Below, piece after piece: positions 34,311-42,465 of a stretch of 64,000 bases of DNA. A program made the position numbers and the translations under genes. The DNA comes from Spirochaetota bacterium (GTDB lineage: Bacteria; Spirochaetota; Spirochaetia; Sphaerochaetales; Sphaerochaetaceae). Location: the NCBI GenBank assembly GCA_023401595.1, contig JAEXDQ010000006.1, forward strand, positions 1 through 64,000, given 5' to 3'. The first letter of the stretch is position 1; each line of letters starts with the position of its first letter. The notes under the pieces are model-generated. The model did not search any database, was not told the origin of the DNA, and saw only the letters and a list, made by a program, of their open reading frames with translations.

Positions 34311-35606
34311 ATGAAAGCAAGAAATTGTCTGCTCGTTATGTTGTTACTGGCGCTTTGTACCTGCACGGTCATTTTCGCAGCAGGACAGAAAGAAACTCAG
34401 CCAACAGGTCCCGTCGCCATTGAACTGTGGAGTTCGCTCAGCGGTTCCAAAGCAAAATTGTTCGATGAACAAGTCGCTCAATACAACGCCTCCCAAAGTG
34501 AGGTCAAGGTCAATGTAATCCATCAGGGTGGCTACAGCATTCTCAGACAGAAAGTCGCAGCCGCTGCAAATGCAAAAAACATGCCGACACTGTTGATTTG
34601 CGACTACCTCGATGTTGCATGGTACGCCCAACTTGGCTTGTTACAGAGCCTTGACACCCTGATGCCGCAAGAAATGCTGGAAGACTACTACCCCTCCATG
34701 CTCGCGGACCTGACCTACGACAGCAAGCTCTACGCCGTACCGTACAACAGAAGCACCCAAGGTTTCTTCGTCAACAACGACCTGATCAAGCGGGCAGGCA
34801 TCACCGCACCCGCAAAGAACTGGGACGAGTTCAAGGCCTCATGCGAACAAATCAAGACTCTCGGCAATGACTATTATTACGGTTATGCGTTCTTCCATCA
34901 GTTTCTGTTCGACGCCATCGCCTATACATGGGATGCACAAATCAGCACTCCCGACGGTACGGTCCTCCTCAACAGTCCCGAAATGGTCGAGATGATGACT
35001 TACTTCCATGATTTGTTCAACAAAGGGCTTCTATTGATGCAACCGGTACTGGTCGGCGGTTTCGAAGAGCAGAATGGTGCGTTCCTCGACGGCAAGGTAG
35101 CTACCGTGTTCCAGACCACGTCCTTCATTCCGACGGCTGAGAAGCTACTCAAATACGACTGGTCCTTTGAATTCGTTCCGGCTGGCAAGGGTGGCAACGC
35201 TGTGACCATAGGCGGAGGAAATTTCGCAATTTGTTCACAAGCGTCGAAGGAAAAGACCGAAGCCGCGGTCAAGTTCCTCACCTATATGTCCAGTCCTGAA
35301 ATCGTCGCTGAGTTCTTCATGGGCACCGGCAATCTGCCTACCCGCAAAAGCGTGATGGACAGGACGTACGTCCAGGAATACCTCGCCCAAAAGCCGGCAT
35401 ATGCGATGATGATCGCTCAGCTCGCCTATGGCAAGGCCGCGCCAAGCACGACCAAGAACATTCGAGACGTCTTCAACCGTGTCAACGACATGATCAGCAG
35501 AATCATTCTCAACAACGAAGACCCGAAAACCGTACTCGATGAGTATACCGTGCTGTTCCAGTCGGAGTTCGATGAGGCGAAAGCTCTCGGCGAATTCATC
35601 TACTAG
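34311..35606 (+). CDS. ABC transporter extracellular solute-binding protein (family 1)
   Basis: 431 residues from the ATG at 34311 (AAGGAG upstream). Signal peptide MKARNCLLVMLLLALCTCTV, then AAGQKETQ as in other spirochaete binding proteins. Body landmarks are LWSSLSGSKAKLFDEQVAQY near 40 and AVKFLTYMSSPEIVAEFF near 315. It resembles glycerol-3-phosphate/sugar binding proteins (UgpB type). It follows rather than precedes the permeases, unlike the other transporter operons in the window. Confidence 0.92.
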   Translation: MKARNCLLVMLLLALCTCTVIFAAGQKETQPTGPVAIELWSSLSGSKAKLFDEQVAQYNASQSEVKVNVIHQGGYSILRQKVAAAANAKNMPTLLICDYLDVAWYAQLGLLQSLDTLMPQEMLEDYYPSMLADLTYDSKLYAVPYNRSTQGFFVNNDLIKRAGITAPAKNWDEFKASCEQIKTLGNDYYYGYAFFHQFLFDAIAYTWDAQISTPDGTVLLNSPEMVEMMTYFHDLFNKGLLLMQPVLVGGFEEQNGAFLDGKVATVFQTTSFIPTAEKLLKYDWSFEFVPAGKGGNAVTIGGGNFAICSQASKEKTEAAVKFLTYMSSPEIVAEFFMGTGNLPTRKSVMDRTYVQEYLAQKPAYAMMIAQLAYGKAAPSTTKNIRDVFNRVNDMISRIILNNEDPKTVLDEYTVLFQSEFDEAKALGEFIY

Positions 35607-35648
35607 AAGACGAACGTATACAACAAGAACACAGTCATACATTTTCCA

Positions 35649-35695
35649 GGGGCTGTCATGAAGAAAAGCACCGGATCCTTCGTGACAACCCCTTT
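35649..35695 (+). terminator. hairpin/terminator after binding-protein gene
   Basis: GGGGCTGTCATGAAG pairs with CTTCGTGACAACCCC (one mismatch) around a 10-nt loop, then TTTC. It lies 43 nt after the binding-protein stop and before the metallohydrolase gene. The short T-run suggests partial termination. Confidence 0.7.
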
Positions 35696-35769
35696 CACAT
35701 CCCAGACATGAATACGTTGTCAAAAACGAATTGAAAAAGTAAGGTTATCCACGAAAGGAACGACAGGAC

Positions 35770-37281
35770 ATGAAAAGACAACAGATTCTTTCCACCGACA
35801 TCATTTTACTGAAGAACAGGATGGACCTTTCTCAATCAATGCGTTTTGCAAGAATCAGCTTTCCCGTTCCGGAGGACTGCGCCGCCTTGTCCGTCAAACT
35901 TGACCGTGACACAGTTCATCCGGCGCAAATACCAATCGCATTGTTCGATGCGGAGGGACATGTACGAATACTGAAGGCTTCGGAGGGCATGTCCGGTCCT
36001 TATGCGGAAACCTATGACCTGTCGTTCCAACATGCTTGTGCGGGGGGGATTCCCGGACCGCTTCCCGCAGGAGATTGGAAACTGCTTCTGTATAAAAGGC
36101 GGTTCGTAGAGGATATTGCCGTCCATATCGAAATAGTCGCAGAAATAGCATCCCCGTCAGAACTTCCTTCCTACGAGAAGCAAATTCCACAAGTAATGAC
36201 GAATTTGCGCACACAACCGTTTTCCTCAGATATAATAAAGCAAGAATCAGGCTGGTATTGTGGCGAACTGCATGTTCATTCCGCAGAAAGCACCGGAAGA
36301 ACCTCGGTCGAGGAGGTTTTGCGAGTCGCACAGGAGAAACAGCTTGATTTCCTAGCCCTGACAGATCATTTCACGGCCAGCCATTGGCTACAGTTGCAAC
36401 GGTATTCAAAGGATTTCAAGCTTCTTTGCCTGCAGAGCATGGAGATATCGGGAGACTATGGGCACGCGAACGTCCATGGACTCACTTCCTGGGTCAATCC
36501 TCTGGTCGATGACAACGAAGAACTCACTGATTTCCTTGGATTGGAAGCTCCACCGACAATGGAACGAATCGCGGACATAGTCCATGAACAAGAAGGATTG
36601 TTCTGTGTCAATCACGCTCTCAGCGGACTTGTCGCATGGCGGTATCATGAGTTTCCAATGGAAAAAGCCGACTTGTTCGAAATATGGTGTCTGGCCGACA
36701 ATGCCACTTCGTTCCTTTACCCAACCCTTTGGGACAACTATTTGTGCCAAGGATTTCATCTGACGGGAGTCGGTAGCAGCGACAGCCATCATCCAACTAT
36801 GGAAGGTCCTTGGAAACTGGGACAGATCAGAACCTGGGTATTGGCGGAGGAACTGTCACAACGAGCCGTCCTGAAAGCGCTCAAACTGGGACGGGCCTAT
36901 GTTTCCTATGGAGAATCCCGGCTTGAGTTCTTCGCCGAATACAACGGACGTAGATGGGACATGGGAGAAAGCATCCCCCTGCGCACAGGAGACGAATGCC
37001 GGTTCATCGTTAGAATTTCACACAACCCGAGCGGCAACCTGTTCCTCATGACAGGCGGGCAGATACACGATATCAAATATTTTCCGGCTTCGGAGCAAGG
37101 AACCGTACAGACCTATGATTTCATCGTCAAGGAAACCGCAATGAAGCGCATTTTCAACGGTGAATCCTACTTTCGTCTTGAATTTCATGAAGATATCGTG
37201 AAATCAAAATTCTGGGGCATGGCATATCGAGATCAGAACACTATGAGACTGTTGTCCAATCCAATTTGGATCGGAGCATAA
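35770..37281 (+). CDS. CehA/McbA-like PHP-domain metallohydrolase
   Basis: 503 residues. An N-terminal beta-rich region (1-150) precedes a PHP domain. The metal-binding motif LHVHSAESTGRTSVEE is near residue 168, followed by LALTDHF near 195, then a central His in CVNHALSG and the terminal GSSDSHHP near 337. The last 110 residues form another beta domain. Relatives are carbaryl hydrolase CehA/McbA and other phosphoesterases or amidohydrolases; the true substrate cannot be read from sequence. No signal peptide. It follows the transporter operon after a partial terminator. Confidence 0.87.
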   Translation: MKRQQILSTDIILLKNRMDLSQSMRFARISFPVPEDCAALSVKLDRDTVHPAQIPIALFDAEGHVRILKASEGMSGPYAETYDLSFQHACAGGIPGPLPAGDWKLLLYKRRFVEDIAVHIEIVAEIASPSELPSYEKQIPQVMTNLRTQPFSSDIIKQESGWYCGELHVHSAESTGRTSVEEVLRVAQEKQLDFLALTDHFTASHWLQLQRYSKDFKLLCLQSMEISGDYGHANVHGLTSWVNPLVDDNEELTDFLGLEAPPTMERIADIVHEQEGLFCVNHALSGLVAWRYHEFPMEKADLFEIWCLADNATSFLYPTLWDNYLCQGFHLTGVGSSDSHHPTMEGPWKLGQIRTWVLAEELSQRAVLKALKLGRAYVSYGESRLEFFAEYNGRRWDMGESIPLRTGDECRFIVRISHNPSGNLFLMTGGQIHDIKYFPASEQGTVQTYDFIVKETAMKRIFNGESYFRLEFHEDIVKSKFWGMAYRDQNTMRLLSNPIWIGA

Positions 37282-37347
37282 CCGATAGAACTGACACATG
37301 AGACTGGAACACTGGTCAACACGAATGATCTATGGAGGTAAGATATT

Positions 37348-37932
37348 ATGGAACTACAGCACATCTGCGTTTTTTGCGGATCCAACTTCGGGGACGATGA
37401 GCTTTATCGAGAAACGGCTCGTCACGTCGGTCAAACACTTGCCGCCAGAGACATCGGACTTGTCTATGGCGGAGGCAACAGAGGCTTGATGGGAGAAGTG
37501 GCCCGGACAATGAAGGAAGCCGGAGCGCATATTATAGGAGTGTCTCCAAAACGCTTCCATCGACCGGAATCAGTACCGTTTACAGTGGATGAATATATCA
37601 TTGTAGACACTATGCACCAGCGCAAGGCAACGATGTATTCCAAAGCCGATGCATTCATAGCACTGCCTGGAGGCATAGGAACGCTCGAAGAACTTGCTGA
37701 AATCACTACATGGAGACAAATCGGCTTTACGAACAAGCCTACCGCGCTCCTCAACATCCACGGATTCTACAATCCATTGCTTGATTTACTGGAATCGATG
37801 TATCGGCACGGATTTACCAGAGAAGATCAATGGAAACAACTCATCGTCTCCGACTCGATTGAAGAGATTCTCGATATCTTCACTAACTACACATATGAAA
37901 AGGCTCTTTGGGAGAATTGGACAAACGTCTGA
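37348..37932 (+). CDS. LOG-family nucleotide 5'-monophosphate phosphoribohydrolase
   Basis: 194 residues, full family length. The two signature motifs are GGGNRGLMGEVA near residue 46 and PGGIGTLEELAEI near 107. LOG proteins split N6-modified adenosine monophosphates, or AMP, into free base and ribose 5-phosphate. Strong ribosome site TGGAGG. It lies 66 nt after the metallohydrolase. It adds a further N-glycosidic-bond enzyme to a cassette that already has a NADAR protein. Confidence 0.94.
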   Translation: MELQHICVFCGSNFGDDELYRETARHVGQTLAARDIGLVYGGGNRGLMGEVARTMKEAGAHIIGVSPKRFHRPESVPFTVDEYIIVDTMHQRKATMYSKADAFIALPGGIGTLEELAEITTWRQIGFTNKPTALLNIHGFYNPLLDLLESMYRHGFTREDQWKQLIVSDSIEEILDIFTNYTYEKALWENWTNV

Positions 37933-38017
37933 TAAACGTTCATCGATCGTTCGGCAATCTTCGGCGAGCCTTCGGGAAACAGCATTGAATGTCCACAAAC
38001 AGTCGAATAGGGAGAAA

Positions 38018-38746
38018 TCAGCCGGAACAGCCGGAAATCCTCGCCGTCTTCATATTGATGGAGAACTCGTATAGCTCTGAATTGAACACAGAATAGTCAA
38101 CCTGCACAGGAGCGTCGTTTTCTAAATACCCGACGCTCTTGTACCATAGGTGGGCGGAACCCGCGGGAACCTGAAGCAATGCGCAAACCTCGTCGCTCGG
38201 ATTGATCGCCGTTACGGAACCCACCGTATCAACGACAGGCAAACCAAAGATTTTCTGATACAAAGCATAAAAGGATTCCACCGTCAGATCATAGGTACGC
38301 ATGGTATCGCCAAGACTCTTCTCAACATAGGTGTCCATAATCGCGATCGGTTGCTTTCCAGCCAATCGGAGCCGGGTGAAATGCCAGACGAAAGCCTGGT
38401 TATCATGCAACAGAAGCTTCTGGCGAATTTCCTCGGTTGCCTGTACTACTTCTTCCAGCAACAGGCGTGACGTAACTGTCACGCCCTGCTCCGCCATATT
38501 CTGCGTGAACCCTTTAGGGCTCGCGCCGGAATGCATTTTCGTTGCGCTGATGAACGTCCCTTTACCCTGAATCCGTCGCACCAACCCACCCCGCTCCAAT
38601 TCGTCCAGAGCGCGCCGGACAGTAATGCGGCTGACATTGTACATGACGCAAAGCTCTGATTCCGTAGGCATCAGCATCCCTCCAGACCACAATCCGGAAG
38701 AAATCCTGCTCTGTATGTCGGTGATGAGAAGTTCATACTTCAACAT
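38018..38746 (-). CDS. GntR-family regulator with UTRA effector domain
   Basis: 242 residues. N-terminal winged helix with PTESELCVMYNVSRITVRRA (about 27-46) and GLVRRIQGKGTFIS. The UTRA domain from about residue 85 has HFTRLRLAGKQPIAIMDTYVE and VPAGSAHLWYKSVGYLEN. HutC/FarR-type members sense sugars, amines or nucleotides. It converges on the NADAR-LOG cassette and is cotranscribed 10 nt behind the flavodoxin-like gene. It may regulate either unit. Confidence 0.93.
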   Translation of the reverse strand: MLKYELLITDIQSRISSGLWSGGMLMPTESELCVMYNVSRITVRRALDELERGGLVRRIQGKGTFISATKMHSGASPKGFTQNMAEQGVTVTSRLLLEEVVQATEEIRQKLLLHDNQAFVWHFTRLRLAGKQPIAIMDTYVEKSLGDTMRTYDLTVESFYALYQKIFGLPVVDTVGSVTAINPSDEVCALLQVPAGSAHLWYKSVGYLENDAPVQVDYSVFNSELYEFSINMKTARISGCSG

Positions 38747-38756
38747 GACGCATTCC

Positions 38757-39377
38757 TCAACGAATGAAATTCGTCTTGATCGGGGCTTCCCGCTCCGGCT
38801 TGGAGACGGTTCCCTTGGCGGCCTCGATGCACTGGAGCAGCCAAGCGAGGTTGTCTCCCAACGTCCGCATCACCTGCATGCCTTCCAAGTCCTGTCGAAC
38901 CTCATCCGGCGTATTCCCATGAACGCTGTTCCAGTATTTGGACGAGACGACCGGCATCTGGGAGATGGTGAAATACTTGTTCAGCTGGTCGAATGTCGCG
39001 CTGGCTCCACCACGACGGCAACTGACTATCGAAGCACCTGGCTTCAAGGCGAAATCTCCGCTGGCGACCATGAACAGCCGATCAAAAAAGGCGGAGGCCG
39101 CCCCTGCGGCGCTTGCGTAATGCACCGGCGAGCCCAGTACGATCGCATCGGCCTCACGTGCCAAGACGACGCATTCATTTACGGAATCATCGCCAAAGAC
39201 GCAGACGCCTTTTCCTTTGCATTTGCCGCAACCGATGCATCCGCGGACGGGACCGTTACCGATATGGAAGATGGTCGAATCAATCTTATGCTTCTTCAGT
39301 TGGAAGGCAACCTCGTGCAACGCGGTATAGGTACACCCCTCCTTGTGAGGACTTCCATTGATCAACAGTACATGCAT
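38757..39377 (-). CDS. flavodoxin-fold NAD(P)H/FMN-dependent oxidoreductase
   Basis: 206 residues. The FMN phosphate loop is LLINGSPHKEGCTYTAL at residues 4-20. CIGCGKCKGKGVC near 52 holds four cysteines like those of iron-sulfur flavoproteins or short disulfide-bearing reductases. GSPVHYASAAGAASAFFDRL is the second flavin loop. Likely a soluble electron carrier or quinone/nitro reductase. GGAGGTAAGG precedes the ATG. Upstream is the lysS terminator. Confidence 0.9.
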   Translation of the reverse strand: MHVLLINGSPHKEGCTYTALHEVAFQLKKHKIDSTIFHIGNGPVRGCIGCGKCKGKGVCVFGDDSVNECVVLAREADAIVLGSPVHYASAAGAASAFFDRLFMVASGDFALKPGASIVSCRRGGASATFDQLNKYFTISQMPVVSSKYWNSVHGNTPDEVRQDLEGMQVMRTLGDNLAWLLQCIEAAKGTVSKPEREAPIKTNFIR

Positions 39378-39410
39378 ATCCCTTACCTCCGAACAGTATC
39401 ATAATATCAT

Positions 39411-39456
39411 AAAAGGCCGCCGCATGGCACCTCAAGGTGCATACGACAGCCCTTTT
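39411..39456 (-). terminator. lysS terminator, possibly bidirectional
   Basis: GCACCT-TG-AGGTGC forms the tip of a stem that extends to about 17 pairs with G-U pairs and one bulged C, ending GGCC followed by TTTT. AAAA on the other flank means the reverse strand could also be read as a terminator. It lies 43 nt after the lysS stop. Confidence 0.8.
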
Positions 39457-39498
39457 CCATCGGACATCCTCTCAAGACCGCCGGTCGGACACCGATCG

Positions 39499-41073
39499 TC
39501 AGTATCTGCTGAGAATCGGCAGGATCTTCTCCTTCCCACAGGTCTTGATGAACCCGGCGAGCTTTGGCCCGCGCTCCTTGCCGATCAGCACCTGATAGAC
39601 GGCCTTGAAGAAATCGGCGGGTTCCAAGCCAGCGTCGGCGGCCACGGCGTACAGACGTTCGGCGAAAGCCTTCTCATCGTACCCGTCCAGCTTCTCCACC
39701 TCGGCGACCAAGCCTCTGATTCCGGCCAGAGAAGCATCATCCAGCTCGACAAGCGCATCGGAAGCCGTCGCCAGATGCCATTTGAAATCTTCCGGCGCAA
39801 ATGTGGAAATCCAGTTCCAAGCGCATTGGCAACGAACTTTCAACCTGGTCTCCTGACCGGGCGTGACGCCTTCCAACGAAGCGATCACAGCGTCGATGTT
39901 CCCGCCATGGACTTGCAGCAGGTTGCACAGATGCCGGAACGGAATCTGATAGGACGGCTCGGTGGGGACTTCCCCGACCTGGCTCAGCTCATAGATGCGC
40001 TTCTCCTTGGCCAACCGCTTCTCGTTGACAGGCAGCAGGCCGAAGTAGATGCGCTCGCAATTGTCGTAGTCCTCGTAGATCTTCAGAACGTCGAGATCGA
40101 AGGAAATCGCGAACTCGGTGTTCGGACGGGTACCGACGAACATGTACCTGGCGATTTCCGGGGTATAGACCTCAAGCACGTCATACAGGCTGATGACTTC
40201 CCCGGAAGATGAAGATATCTTGCCCCCGCGGCCCTTGATACTGATGAAGTCGTACTGGAACGACACCGGCGCATGACCGCCGAAGACCTCGACGACCTTT
40301 TTGCTGGTGTCGAAGCTGCCGCCTTCGCTGTGGTGGTCCTTGCCCGCAGGCTCGAAGTCAACCCCCTCGCGCGCCCAGCGCATCGGCCAGTCGATCCGCC
40401 AAGGAAGCTTCGCATACGGAGTCGTCCTGAGGTCGATAGTCTCGGTCTGGCCTGTCTCGTCGTCGCGATAGGTCACCCCCCATTCGCCGTCCCATCCCAA
40501 AATCGTAGTGGTATCCTTGTCGGTGAAGCTACTGAACACAGAAATCGGCCACCAGTCCTCGGGAAGCGGCGTGGTCCGGTACTCATCCAGGATCGCCTTG
40601 ATCTCAGCACGATGCTCCAACGCGGTACGCATGCCCTCGGCATACATGGAGGAACGATACCGTTCCGCCTGATAGAGATATTCGGGGCTTACACCGACGG
40701 CAGGCAGGATTTTTTCAACGTCAAGTTCATTGCCGCGGGCGTAGTTCTCGGCCCGCCCCGTCGTATCCGGAACCAAAGTAATCGGCTTACGCAAATATGT
40801 CTCCAGCAGCTCCGGCTGGGGCATGTTCTTCGGCACCTTGCGAAACACATCGTAGTCATCCCACGAATAGATGAACCGCACGTCACAGCCCTTGTCCTTC
40901 AAAGCGCGGGCCACAAGCTCGACCGAGATGATCTCCCGGAAATTTCCAATATGTACAGTCCCCGACGGCGTAATGCCGGAAGCGCAGGTATACCGCGCCT
41001 TGGGGCCTTTCTCCCTGATGATCTTGTCGGCGTATATGTCCGCCCAGTGTGTTGATTGTGTTTGTTCGCTCAT
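39499..41073 (-). CDS. lysS: lysine--tRNA ligase, class I
   Basis: 524 residues. Class I signatures are present: TPSGTVHIGNFRE (HIGH-like, about residue 32) and KISSSSGEV (KMSKS-like, about 285). Conserved SWDDYDVFRKVP and DWWPISVF are also typical. Spirochaetes and archaea often use this class I enzyme instead of class II LysRS. It charges tRNA-Lys in the cytoplasm. A modest GAGG site lies before the ATG. No T-box or other leader element was found upstream. Confidence 0.97.
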   Translation of the reverse strand: MSEQTQSTHWADIYADKIIREKGPKARYTCASGITPSGTVHIGNFREIISVELVARALKDKGCDVRFIYSWDDYDVFRKVPKNMPQPELLETYLRKPITLVPDTTGRAENYARGNELDVEKILPAVGVSPEYLYQAERYRSSMYAEGMRTALEHRAEIKAILDEYRTTPLPEDWWPISVFSSFTDKDTTTILGWDGEWGVTYRDDETGQTETIDLRTTPYAKLPWRIDWPMRWAREGVDFEPAGKDHHSEGGSFDTSKKVVEVFGGHAPVSFQYDFISIKGRGGKISSSSGEVISLYDVLEVYTPEIARYMFVGTRPNTEFAISFDLDVLKIYEDYDNCERIYFGLLPVNEKRLAKEKRIYELSQVGEVPTEPSYQIPFRHLCNLLQVHGGNIDAVIASLEGVTPGQETRLKVRCQCAWNWISTFAPEDFKWHLATASDALVELDDASLAGIRGLVAEVEKLDGYDEKAFAERLYAVAADAGLEPADFFKAVYQVLIGKERGPKLAGFIKTCGKEKILPILSRY

Positions 41074-41292
41074 AAACCTCGATTATACAGAAAGCTATGT
41101 CTCTCGGCAATATACCGCACTTCGACGATCGCAGGTTTCTACGTGCCATTGGCGCATATACCCAAAACATGAACGCGGCGCGGTCGTATTTTGAAATGAC
41201 AGGCGTCTGATTTTCATCATCGGGAGATTCTGTACATCAATCAGTTTCATGGAAAATCGCGCCGCTTCTTTCTGATGGAAACAATATGCCGC
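41074..41292. other. intergenic region upstream of lysS
   Basis: Carries the lysS promoter by position, but no clear -10/-35 pair could be picked. No RNA gene seen. Confidence 0.35.
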
Positions 41293-41460
41293 CTAGTCCA
41301 GCCATTCAAACGCAAGCATCGTGTTATGGAAGCCGAGCCGGTCATGGTTCAAATCCCGGCCCCCGTACTCGAAGTCCCTCCGCTGGCTGCCGACCGGCTC
41401 CCAACGCCAATGCTTTTTCGGCGGTTCGAACGGAACCTGAATCGCCCCGCAGCGGGACAA
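41293..41460 (-). pseudogene. possible small protein or C-terminal gene remnant
   Basis: From a TTG at 41460 the minus strand encodes 55 residues ending at TAG 41293. The sequence looks protein-like rather than random: CGAIQVPFEPPKKHWRWEPV near the start and FEYGGRDLNHDRLGFHNTM then LAFEWLD at the end. The same frame has stop codons just upstream (near 41470) in AT-rich DNA and no good ribosome site. It may be the tail of a decayed gene. I do not recognise the family. The opposite strand in the same phase is open for 80 codons, so coding direction is uncertain. Confidence 0.35.
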
Positions 41461-41610
41461 CCGCTACCACATGTCGATTGTATAGACATGATTTCTCAAT
41501 CATCTATCGATTTTTGATTCCGATACACAGGCATTCCACTCATGCGGTCTCATGCATAAGCTTATCATAAGGTATCTGAGCCGCAATCCTCTACTTACTG
41601 ATTTCTAGGG

Positions 41611-41639
41611 TGGATTTTTTCAGATGCAGTGTTTATAAT
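41611..41639 (+). promoter_or_regulatory. rlpA promoter with very short leader
   Basis: TATAAT at 41634-41639 with a weak TGGATT -35 at 41611-41616 (17-bp spacer). The -10 ends only 7 nt before the rlpA ATG, and no ribosome site intervenes. This implies a nearly leaderless message. Confidence 0.6.
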
Positions 41640-41646
41640 TCCAACC

Positions 41647-42333
41647 ATGAAAAAGATAGCGATCTGCCTCATACTTCTCGTCTCGTTGTCCGTGGGTATC
41701 GCCGCCGTCGATACATCGCCCACCGACGTCCTGGTCACCGACCCCACGAATGAACCAGAGATCGCCGAACGGGGCATTGCTTCCTGGTATACCAGCGACA
41801 AACCGGAAAGCCTTACCGCGAACGGAGAGGCCTTCGATCCGACGAAAATCGCCGCCGCACACAAGACAATGAAATTCGGAACCATCGTCAGGCTGACGAA
41901 CCTTGACAACGGCAGGTCCGTCGATGTACGCATCAATGACCGGGGCCCTTACGTCGATGGCCGTATCATAGACCTCACCCCCGCGGCCGCCGCTGCGGTA
42001 GACATGGTGGAAAGCGGTATAGCGCCGGTCACCTTGCAGATTATCTACGAACCGGAAGTGCCGGAATCGAAATACAATCGTGCCGGAGACACCGGCTGGT
42101 ACCTGCTTCAGCTCGGAGCGTATTCATCCTCCGCGACAGCCTACACCCAGTATGAACGGCTGGTCAACGCGGGACTCCGCCCGGTAGTCGAGATCGTCAA
42201 TGATTCTCTCATCCGTCTCTCCGTGAGATGGATACCAGCCTACCAGCTGGACCGGACGATCAAGACCCTTGGCGCCTTGGGCTTCAAAGAGACCGACATC
42301 CTCAAAAAAAGTGAAGTGAATCCATACAACTGA
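41647..42333 (+). CDS. rlpA: RlpA-like lytic transglycosylase with SPOR domain
   Basis: 228 residues. Signal peptide MKKIAICLILLVSLSVGIAA. The double-psi beta-barrel domain contains ERGIASWYTSDKPESLTANG, the catalytic-region Glu in GEAF, AAAHKTMKFGTIVRLTNL and INDRGPYVDGRIIDLT with the second acidic residue. A SPOR peptidoglycan-binding domain follows from about residue 148 (GWYLLQLGAYSSSATAYTQY). RlpA cleaves glycan strands without stem peptides at the division septum. There is no Cys lipobox, so it is probably periplasmic. No Shine-Dalgarno sequence is seen. Confidence 0.93.
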   Translation: MKKIAICLILLVSLSVGIAAVDTSPTDVLVTDPTNEPEIAERGIASWYTSDKPESLTANGEAFDPTKIAAAHKTMKFGTIVRLTNLDNGRSVDVRINDRGPYVDGRIIDLTPAAAAAVDMVESGIAPVTLQIIYEPEVPESKYNRAGDTGWYLLQLGAYSSSATAYTQYERLVNAGLRPVVEIVNDSLIRLSVRWIPAYQLDRTIKTLGALGFKETDILKKSEVNPYN

Positions 42334-42390
42334 CCGCCCTCCCTCGTCGCTACAGCCTCCGCCAAGCATAACAGTCACAAAATCAAGGCT

Positions 42391-42445
42391 TGATTGACCA
42401 CCGATTGACCACCAATCGACCCTAGATTGACCCTAGATCCCAAGG
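42391..42445. repeat. 11-bp tandem array B (5 units, last degenerate)
   Basis: Consecutive 11-bp units TGATTGACCAC, CGATTGACCAC, CAATCGACCCT, AGATTGACCCT and the decayed AGATCCCAAGG. Like array A near 6480 it lies between converging genes and drifts stepwise. AGATTGACCCT differs by one base from AGAATGACCCT of array A read on the minus strand. Confidence 0.85.
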
Positions 42446-42465
42446 TGGTCATCGTACTTCGCAGC

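Noticed and set aside
37935..37980. TTCGG-type repeat with about 11-bp spacing between the LOG and GntR genes
   Set aside because: Spacing is 11, 10, 11 and the units share only a short core, so it is too weak to count as a third array of the 11-bp family.
41074..41292. T-box or lysine riboswitch before lysS
   Set aside because: No T-box sequence, specifier hairpin or lysine-riboswitch-like stem set could be found.
41331..41376. tRNA-like T-arm sequence GGTTCAAATCCCGGCCCCC
   Set aside because: The five-base stem around TTCAAAT does not pair (CATGG with CCCGG), and no matching acceptor, D-arm or anticodon arm lies upstream. The same bases encode a protein-like frame on the minus strand.
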